Made by a program: the position numbers and the translations under genes. The notes beneath the pieces are model-generated. The model ran no database searches. It was not told the origin of the DNA and saw only the letters and a program-made list of their open reading frames with translations. A DNA stretch of 64,000 nt from CAZMGY01 sp964565945 [NCBI: uncultured bacterium] (GTDB lineage Bacteria > GCA-001730085). This document shows, piece after piece, positions 57,441-64,000 of the stretch; the stretch's first letter is position 1, and every line of letters starts with the position of its first letter. The stretch spans positions 124,001 through 188,000 of the forward strand of contig CAZMGY010000021.1 of NCBI GenBank assembly GCA_964565945.1, given 5' to 3'.

Positions 57441-57964
57441 GCTTAAGTGTTGCTCGCAAATATGCCTTAGCTTTGTTTCAAAATACAGAAGATCAAACTG
57501 ATCGTATTTTAAGAGATTTTGAAATGCTCAAAGAGGTTCTTGATCAAGATGATCAGTTGGTTCTTTTTTTGAACCATCCTAAATTGGATGTGATGGAAAA
57601 AAAATTACTATTCTCCAACTTGCTCACAAAAATGGATGTGATGGAACCTTTTAAAGCGTTAATGTTTATTTTGGTGAACAAGCGTCGTTTTGCCCTTGTC
57701 CGTTTGGTTATGTCGGCGTTTGACAATTTGGTGCGTGAGCAAAACAGTATCGTGCGAGGCGAGATTGAATCCATGGCAAGAGAAGACTTAGATCAAGTTA
57801 AGGTGATATTTGAACGTAAATTGAATACAAAAATTGACTGGTTCCACCAAGAAAATAATACGGTGATTGCAGGCTTTCGTATTCGTATTGAAGATACATC
57901 TTATGATGCCACACTGTCCCAACAGTTGAAACAAATGAAAAGCAAATTAGTCCACCCAATGTAG
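57437..57964 (+). CDS. atpH: ATP synthase F1 subunit delta
   Basis: Subunit delta links the b stalk to alpha. The 175-residue protein begins [12 protein letters not shown] and has the conserved helical bundle, with the C-terminal segment [25 protein letters not shown] typical of delta. It is overlapped by atpF and followed by atpA 14 bases later. Confidence 0.94.
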   Translation: MSLSVARKYALALFQNTEDQTDRILRDFEMLKEVLDQDDQLVLFLNHPKLDVMEKKLLFSNLLTKMDVMEPFKALMFILVNKRRFALVRLVMSAFDNLVREQNSIVRGEIESMAREDLDQVKVIFERKLNTKIDWFHQENNTVIAGFRIRIEDTSYDATLSQQLKQMKSKLVHPM

Positions 57965-57977
57965 TGAGGTTATAGTC

Positions 57978-59492
57978 ATGAATATCAAAACAGAAGAATT
58001 GACTTCGATTATTGGTCACCAAATTAAAGAATATGTTTCTCAAATGGAAATTTCCGAAACTGGAACCGTGGTTCAGGTTGGGGATGGTGTTGTTAAACTT
58101 TATGGTATTCGCAATGCTATGGCTGGAGAGTTGTTATTTTTCCCTCGTAGTGGTGTTTATAGCATAGCGTTAAACTTAGAGGTCGACACGGTTGGTGCGG
58201 TAATTTTGGCTAATGAAACAACGGTTAGAGAAGGTGATGAAGTTCAGAGTACAGGTAAAACGGTGGAAGTTCCTGTTGGAGAGGGTTTGTTGGGTCGTGT
58301 GGTCAACCCCTTGGGCACGGCTTTGGATGGCAAAGGTAATATAAAACCTCAAGGTTATTACCCTTTGGAGAATGAAGCTCCTGGTGTTGTGGATCGTCAG
58401 CCGGTTAAAGAGCCCTTGCAAACAGGTATTATTTCTGTTGATGCGATGATTCCAATTGGTCGTGGTCAGAGAGAGTTGATTATTGGTGATCGCAAAACAG
58501 GAAAAACAGCGATAGCTTTGGATACAATTTTGAATCAAGCAGACCAAGATGTGAAATGTATTTATGTGGCTATTGGTCAGAAAAAATCGACCATTGCTAA
58601 TATTCGGAGTGTTCTCGAAGAGCATGGTGCGATGTCTTACACCACAATTGTGGCGGCCTCGGCTAGTGATTCTGCTGCGATGCAGTACATCTCGGCTTAC
58701 AGTGGTGCTGCCATGGGCGAGTATTTTCGCGACAAAGGTGAGCATGCCTTGGTTATTTATGATGATTTATCCAAGCATGCCGTGGCATATCGTCAGTTAT
58801 CGTTACTTTTGCGTCGTCCTCCAGGGCGTGAAGCTTATCCAGGAGATGTTTTTTATGCCCACTCGCGTTTGTTGGAGCGTGCGGCGAAGTTGAATCAAAA
58901 GAAAGGTGGAGGCTCTTTAACGGCTCTTCCTATCATCGAAACCCAAGCCTCAGATATTTCGGCCTATATTCCAACGAATGTGATTTCGATCACCGATGGT
59001 CAGATTTATTTGGAGTCGGACTTGTTTTATTCTGGGGTTCGCCCTGCGATTAATGCTGGTCTCTCGGTATCGCGTGTTGGGGGAAGTGCTCAAACCAAAG
59101 CGATGAAGAAAGTGGCTAGCCGTCTTCGTTTAGATTTGGCTCAGTTTCGTGAAGTGGAAGCCTTTGCTCAGTTTGGAACAGATTTAGATGTTGCCACGCA
59201 GCAACAGATCACACGTGGTTTACGTTTAAGAGAATTATTGAAACAAGGTCAGTACACCCCTTATCCGTTGGGAACACAAGTGGCTTTGATTTATGCTGGG
59301 ACTAAAGGTTTTATGGATCATGTTCCTATTGATAAAATACATCAATTCGAAGAGAAATTAATTACTGTTTTGGCTAAGAAAGATGAGAAAGATTTTTTTG
59401 GAGACATTGCTAAAGAAAAAGTTCTCACCGAAGACTTAGAAAATCACTTGGTTTCTATTTTAAAAAAACTCAAAGGGGTCTATGTAGGTTAG
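57978..59492 (+). CDS. atpA: ATP synthase F1 subunit alpha
   Basis: Alpha forms the non-catalytic nucleotide sites of F1. The 504-residue protein has Walker [14 protein letters not shown] near residue 170, [18 protein letters not shown] motif [12 protein letters not shown] near 265, and the signature [20 protein letters not shown] near 365. A 306-base segment (58669-58974) is present as a decayed inverted copy at 26.3-26.6 kb. Confidence 0.97.
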   Translation: MNIKTEELTSIIGHQIKEYVSQMEISETGTVVQVGDGVVKLYGIRNAMAGELLFFPRSGVYSIALNLEVDTVGAVILANETTVREGDEVQSTGKTVEVPVGEGLLGRVVNPLGTALDGKGNIKPQGYYPLENEAPGVVDRQPVKEPLQTGIISVDAMIPIGRGQRELIIGDRKTGKTAIALDTILNQADQDVKCIYVAIGQKKSTIANIRSVLEEHGAMSYTTIVAASASDSAAMQYISAYSGAAMGEYFRDKGEHALVIYDDLSKHAVAYRQLSLLLRRPPGREAYPGDVFYAHSRLLERAAKLNQKKGGGSLTALPIIETQASDISAYIPTNVISITDGQIYLESDLFYSGVRPAINAGLSVSRVGGSAQTKAMKKVASRLRLDLAQFREVEAFAQFGTDLDVATQQQITRGLRLRELLKQGQYTPYPLGTQVALIYAGTKGFMDHVPIDKIHQFEEKLITVLAKKDEKDFFGDIAKEKVLTEDLENHLVSILKKLKGVYVG

Positions 59493-59496
59493 TCGA

Positions 59497-60348
59497 ATGT
59501 CTCAAATAAAAGAAATTAAAAATCGAATCACCAGTATTAAAAAAACACAGCAAATCACACGTGCGATGAAAATGATTGCGGGTGTAAAGTTTCATAAAGC
59601 CGAAACGCTTTTGACGCAGGTGCGCCCCTTTGCTTTTATGATAAATGATGTTGTCAAAGATGTCTCTGAACGTAACTACGAAATGAGAAATCCTTTTTTT
59701 CGTAAAGTAGCGAAGACACACAATAAAGAACTTTTAGTGATTGTAACTGGAGATCGTGGTTTGTGTGGAAACTACAATAGTGCGGTTATTCGTAAAGTTC
59801 AAAAACTACTTAACGATAGTCGCTCATATGAGATGGTTTTAATTGGCAAAAAAGGACGTATTGTTTTTAATAAACCAGGAGAAGTGATTAAATTAGCGAT
59901 CGATAATCCGGGATCGGATGTGACCGATGAATATCTCAAAAATGTGGCTACACAATTGATAGAGCTTTATGCTCAGTATAATTCTGTTTCGATGATCTAT
60001 ACAGAGTTTGTGAATGCAGTTAAGCGCAATGTAATAGATAAACGAGTGCTTCCTATTTGTGACAAGTTCGAAAAAGGAAAACGTGCCGAACTTTTGTATG
60101 AGATGGATGAGGACGAGATTTTGGAGGATTTGGCCAACACCTATATCACATCGTGCTTACGTCATTCTTTAACAGAGTCTGCCGTGAGCGAGGAAAGTGC
60201 GCGGGTGACGGCAATGGATTCTGCCACCAACAATGCCAACGATATGATTCGTTCGTTAACCTTGGTGTATAACCGTGTTCGTCAAGCTGGAATTACAAAA
60301 GAGATTATAGAAATTTCGAGTGGAGCTGAAGCTTTTGCGAGTGCATAG
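59497..60348 (+). CDS. atpG: ATP synthase F1 subunit gamma
   Basis: Gamma is the rotating shaft of F1. The 283-residue protein has the N-terminal coiled helix IKEIKNRITSIKKTQQITRAM, the central [14 protein letters not shown] near residue 87, and the C-terminal helix MDSATNNANDMIRSLTLVYNR near 235. A diverged copy of 59632-60000 lies inverted at 25968-26330. The gene follows atpA by four bases. Confidence 0.96.
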   Translation: MSQIKEIKNRITSIKKTQQITRAMKMIAGVKFHKAETLLTQVRPFAFMINDVVKDVSERNYEMRNPFFRKVAKTHNKELLVIVTGDRGLCGNYNSAVIRKVQKLLNDSRSYEMVLIGKKGRIVFNKPGEVIKLAIDNPGSDVTDEYLKNVATQLIELYAQYNSVSMIYTEFVNAVKRNVIDKRVLPICDKFEKGKRAELLYEMDEDEILEDLANTYITSCLRHSLTESAVSEESARVTAMDSATNNANDMIRSLTLVYNRVRQAGITKEIIEISSGAEAFASA

Positions 60349-60415
60349 CCTCAAAAAGTTTTAACTTATCGGACTGTTCGTACAAAAGATAAATGAAGGC
60401 AATCAAAAGGAGTAA

Positions 60416-61816
<1,401 letters not shown>

Positions 61817-61831
61817 GGGATTGTGTTTTGT

Positions 61832-62104
61832 ATGGTTCAAAAACAAAAAAAGACCGTGGAGTTAAAGATCGCGGCTGTAAATCAAAGCTTATTCGAAGGT
61901 AATGTTGATTTTGTCATAGTTCCAGGTCTTGATGGAGATGTGGGGATCATGGCCGAGCATGCTCCGTTTTTAGCCCCTTTACGCAAAGGTCGCATTGATA
62001 TTGTGACTGGTGAAAACCCTAAACAAAGCCTGCAAGTGGAAGGGGGGGTCGTGGCGGTGGCAGATAATACTGTTCGTATATTAGTTAATAATATATCAGA
62101 ATAG
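61832..62104 (+). CDS. atpC: ATP synthase F1 subunit epsilon, short form without the C-terminal helical domain
   Basis: The 90-residue protein contains only the N-terminal beta sandwich of epsilon: LKIAAVNQSLFEGNVDFVIVP, GDVGIMAEHAPFLAPL and LQVEGGVVAVADNTV. Most bacterial epsilons have about 130-140 residues and end in a helical hairpin that can block rotation. That part is missing here, as in some Bacteroidetes and Chlorobi. The ATG at 61832 is preferred; a GTG at 61823 lies too close to the AAGGGA site. It ends the operon. Confidence 0.92.
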   Translation: MVQKQKKTVELKIAAVNQSLFEGNVDFVIVPGLDGDVGIMAEHAPFLAPLRKGRIDIVTGENPKQSLQVEGGVVAVADNTVRILVNNISE

Positions 62105-62174
62105 ATTTGAATGAAAATTAAAGACCATCCACACATCCTCAAGCATCGCATTTTTCTAACATATAACGGTTGTA

Positions 62175-62199
62175 CTAATGAGTAATCCCTCATCATTAG
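62175..62199 (+). terminator. Possible stem-loop terminator after the ATP synthase operon
   Basis: CTAATGA (62175-62181) and TCATTAG (62193-62199) form a seven-pair stem with an eleven-base loop. A T-run is lacking, so it is a weak candidate between atpC and tRNA-Tyr. Confidence 0.35.
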
Positions 62200-62230
62200 G
62201 TTAGAGCTTTTATCTGGATCAAAAGTTAAA

Positions 62231-62312
62231 TGGAGGGTGGTGGATTTGAACCACCGTAGGCTACGCCAGCAGATTTACAGTCTGCCCCCTTTGGCCACTC
62301 GGGTAACCCTCC
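62231..62312 (-). tRNA. tRNA-Tyr (anticodon GTA)
   Basis: The 82-nt cloverleaf has the long variable arm typical of bacterial tRNA-Tyr, anticodon stem CAGA/TCTG with loop CTGTAAA (GTA), T arm GGTGGTTCGAATCCACC and acceptor GGAGGG/CCCTCC. CCA is not encoded. Confidence 0.96.
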
Positions 62313-62353
62313 AATAAGATAACAAATCAATGTGATTGATTTCGGGGCATTTA

Positions 62354-62429
62354 TGGAGCTGGCGATGGGACTCGAACCCGCAACATGTTGATTACAAATC
62401 AACTGCTCTACCAATTGAGCTACGCCAGC
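62354..62429 (-). tRNA. tRNA-Thr (anticodon TGT)
   Basis: The 76-nt cloverleaf has acceptor GCTGGCG/CGCCAGC, anticodon stem GTTGA/TCAAC with loop TTTGTAA (TGT), T arm GCGGGTTCGAGTCCCAT-type, and encoded CCA. It is upstream of tRNA-Tyr on the same strand, a pairing seen next to tuf in many bacteria. Confidence 0.95.
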
Positions 62430-62771
62430 TCAAAAATGTAAGCAGATATTGTAACGAACCCGAATTTTTTTGTCAATAGAACTCTTGCTTTATGTGGAAA
62501 CCCTCAAGAACTATTATAAATAGGTGGCGGTTTTTTTATTGGCAGGGTTTTCGCACCGTCAAATTCAAGATGTGTTATTGACTAATAAATAGGGAAGAAG
62601 GTGTAAGGATATTCGCATTTTTGAAAATAAAATTTTTCAATAATACTACGAAAATAGGTTTAGATATTTGTCAATGTCTGTTATAAAAAATTTGCATAGC
62701 TAGGCATCTTTATGTTACAGTGTATTTTAATGATATTTTAAAATGAATTTATATGAAAGATGTAATAAATA
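62430..62771. other. Mostly non-coding stretch with a short coding-like relic and a possible promoter
   Basis: No intact gene is seen here. A plus-strand relic near 62524 reads VAVFLLAGFSHRQIQDVLLT before a stop, which has the look of a helix-turn-helix segment. TTGCAT, 18 bases, TACAGT (about 62692-62721) is a weak promoter candidate for the next gene. Confidence 0.3.
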
Positions 62772-64000
62772 ATGCTTCAAAGGATCATTTTATGGCAATT
62801 GGGTATATTACTCTTGTTGGGAGATGGCCTTAGTTGGGCGCTTGCTCCTGGGAGCATGTTTCAATCGGCTCTTCCAAATGTTTGGATTTCAAAATATCCA
62901 GGGGTGTTGATTTATTCGGCAGAGTTCAAACAGATACATTTGCAGGGAGATCGGTCACAATCACTTAGTGAGCTAGTCGAGAATCCTGAATGGATGACAC
63001 TCGATCTCGAGAAACACTTATTAGAGCTACGTCAGAATCAAAATCAACGTCAAAAAATGAGAGAAGAGATTCTGGCAAAATTAGATGGTTGGGGTATGCG
63101 TTTTAACAAAAATAGCGGGAGGTTTTCTCTAAATTTCGAACAAAATCATTACCAGTTGGCAAAAAAATTGGTTCATGATAACCACGAAGAACTGTTTTAT
63201 ATGATTCAAAGCCTTATTTTGGGTGGCGATGCTAATCTTGGGACAGAGATCTATTATTCTTTACGAAGTTATTATAGGGAAGGTTATTTTTGGAGTCAAA
63301 CAGGGTTTGATACGATGGCTTATTTTTCTCTAAAATTACACGAACGATTAAGGCGTAAAGAGTTACTGTCTTGGCCACGCCTTGATCAAAAGGCAAGGTA
63401 CAGCGATAATAATGCTGACATTGCTTTTGAGAACGTGGAAGGACAAGTTATCCTAACGTTTAATAACGATCAAACCTTACGTTACTTTATCGATAAGCTC
63501 AAAACCTCTAATCTCTTGTTTTTATTTGATTACAATCCAGAATATCCACTGGTGTTGAGAATGCCAGAAGCTCGGTACACTTCTTTTAATCAAGAGTTAA
63601 CTTTATTGGGGCAAGATGAAGCTATTATTAAGAGGTTCGGGGTATTCTTGGACAAGGTTAGTTATAATCGAAAAGTTATGGGGGAGCATGGGTTCCAGTT
63701 AGGTACTTTTTCTTTAAAAAAACTTCTAAAATCAGTTCAAGTACCTAATGCTTCTAGTAAGAAAATCCAGCTTGATGACCGACTTTTTCACTTTGTTGAA
63801 CAAAAGCCAGCTGGAGCTATGCCAGGAGCTGTGTACGAAGAAAAAAACAAGCGCTGGTTGATTAAGTGGGGGGGGAACTTAGGGACGATAGAGTCCCGAG
63901 AACCGACATATAGCTACGAGAGAAGTATACGAGAGGTGATGACCGCCAAATTTATTAAAAATTTTGGCTTTAATGTTCCAGCCCATAAGCTTGTTCGCGG
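62772..64000 (+). CDS. Large exported protein with a possible HipA/PI-kinase-like domain, truncated by the window end
   Basis: The frame is open for 409 codons and leaves the window. It starts with a clear signal peptide (LQRIILWQLGILLLLGDGLSWA). Residues about 25-345 are unrecognised, mixed helix and strand, with many aromatic residues. From about residue 347, AGAMPGAVYEEKNKRWLIKW and ERSIREVMTAKFIKNFGFNVPAHKLV resemble the N-lobe of HipA-like and PI-kinase-like proteins (GG-turn, strand Lys, helix Glu). A kinase-like fold on an exported protein would suggest an effector or periplasmic kinase (inference). No strong ribosome site is seen, so the start is not certain. Confidence 0.75.
   Translation, partial: MLQRIILWQLGILLLLGDGLSWALAPGSMFQSALPNVWISKYPGVLIYSAEFKQIHLQGDRSQSLSELVENPEWMTLDLEKHLLELRQNQNQRQKMREEILAKLDGWGMRFNKNSGRFSLNFEQNHYQLAKKLVHDNHEELFYMIQSLILGGDANLGTEIYYSLRSYYREGYFWSQTGFDTMAYFSLKLHERLRRKELLSWPRLDQKARYSDNNADIAFENVEGQVILTFNNDQTLRYFIDKLKTSNLLFLFDYNPEYPLVLRMPEARYTSFNQELTLLGQDEAIIKRFGVFLDKVSYNRKVMGEHGFQLGTFSLKKLLKSVQVPNASSKKIQLDDRLFHFVEQKPAGAMPGAVYEEKNKRWLIKWGGNLGTIESREPTYSYERSIREVMTAKFIKNFGFNVPAHKLVR

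Noticed and set aside
58176-58745. A 189-codon minus-strand ORF opposite atpA
   Set aside because: It lies entirely within the well-conserved atpA frame and shows no family features.

Overview
The window looks like the replication-origin region of a Gram-negative bacterium with moderately AT-rich DNA. An outer membrane is implied by LolCD, an AsmA-type protein and a PilT motor. Respiratory growth is implied by aconitase, a three-subunit type-B succinate dehydrogenase and an F-type ATP synthase. The lysS-lolC-lolD order, a protein kinase fused to an FGE-sulfatase domain, and SpoVG next to ispE would suit a deltaproteobacterial-type lineage, but I cannot place it with confidence. No rRNA operon, CRISPR array or intact prophage is visible. 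Several decayed insertion sequences and gene fragments suggest past mobile-element activity and some genome erosion, as in host-associated bacteria (inference).

Layout. 0-5.3 kb (minus strand): spoVG with an apparent frameshift, ispE, a 30-residue basic ribosomal-type protein, hisG, tRNA-Val, aconitase. 5.3-12.1 kb (minus): a GT4 glycosyltransferase, sdhCAB and a GT2-GT4 fusion. 12.1-18.5 kb (plus): an Rrf2 regulator and the Fe-S assembly cluster sufBCDSU-nfu, then queF. 19.1-23.9 kb (minus): four overlapping genes, asmA-like, mutY, crcB (with a G10 tract) and a TPR protein. 24.1-25.5 kb (plus): thyA-folA. 25.5-26.65 kb: pseudogenes, including an inverted, internally deleted atpA-atpG copy. 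26.6-35 kb (minus): kinase-FGE protein, pilT, a lysine-rich histone-like repeat protein, lolD, lolC, lysS, a HAD phosphatase. 35-36 kb: IS3 and IS1380 remnants. 36.2-37.5 kb: a DAACS symporter. 37.5-41.7 kb (minus): mnmE, yidC, yidD, rnpA, rpmH, fur.

The origin lies between dnaA and dnaN (about 43.35-43.58 kb). It carries several DnaA boxes, and base composition flips there: coding strands are C/A-rich to the left and G/T-rich to the right. To the right every intact gene down to atpC is on the plus strand: dnaN, a DciA-like gene, gyrB, gyrA, ndk; a 0.95-kb gene graveyard; mnmG, parA, parB; and the complete ATP synthase operon. recF and rsmG, often found in these neighbourhoods, are absent. 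After the operon come tRNA-Tyr and tRNA-Thr (minus) and a large plus-strand gene cut by the window end. That last gene has a signal peptide and what may be the start of a HipA/PI-kinase-like domain.

The most notable observation is in the ATP synthase operon. It encodes two c-subunit homologues flanking subunit a. They align without gaps over 59 residues, but the first (55564-55815) has Ala and Ser where the second has the two Glu residues expected to bind the coupling ion. Epsilon is also reduced to its beta-sandwich domain. Together with the mutated inverted copy of atpA/atpG 32 kb away, this makes the ATP synthase locus the best candidate here for unusual biology.
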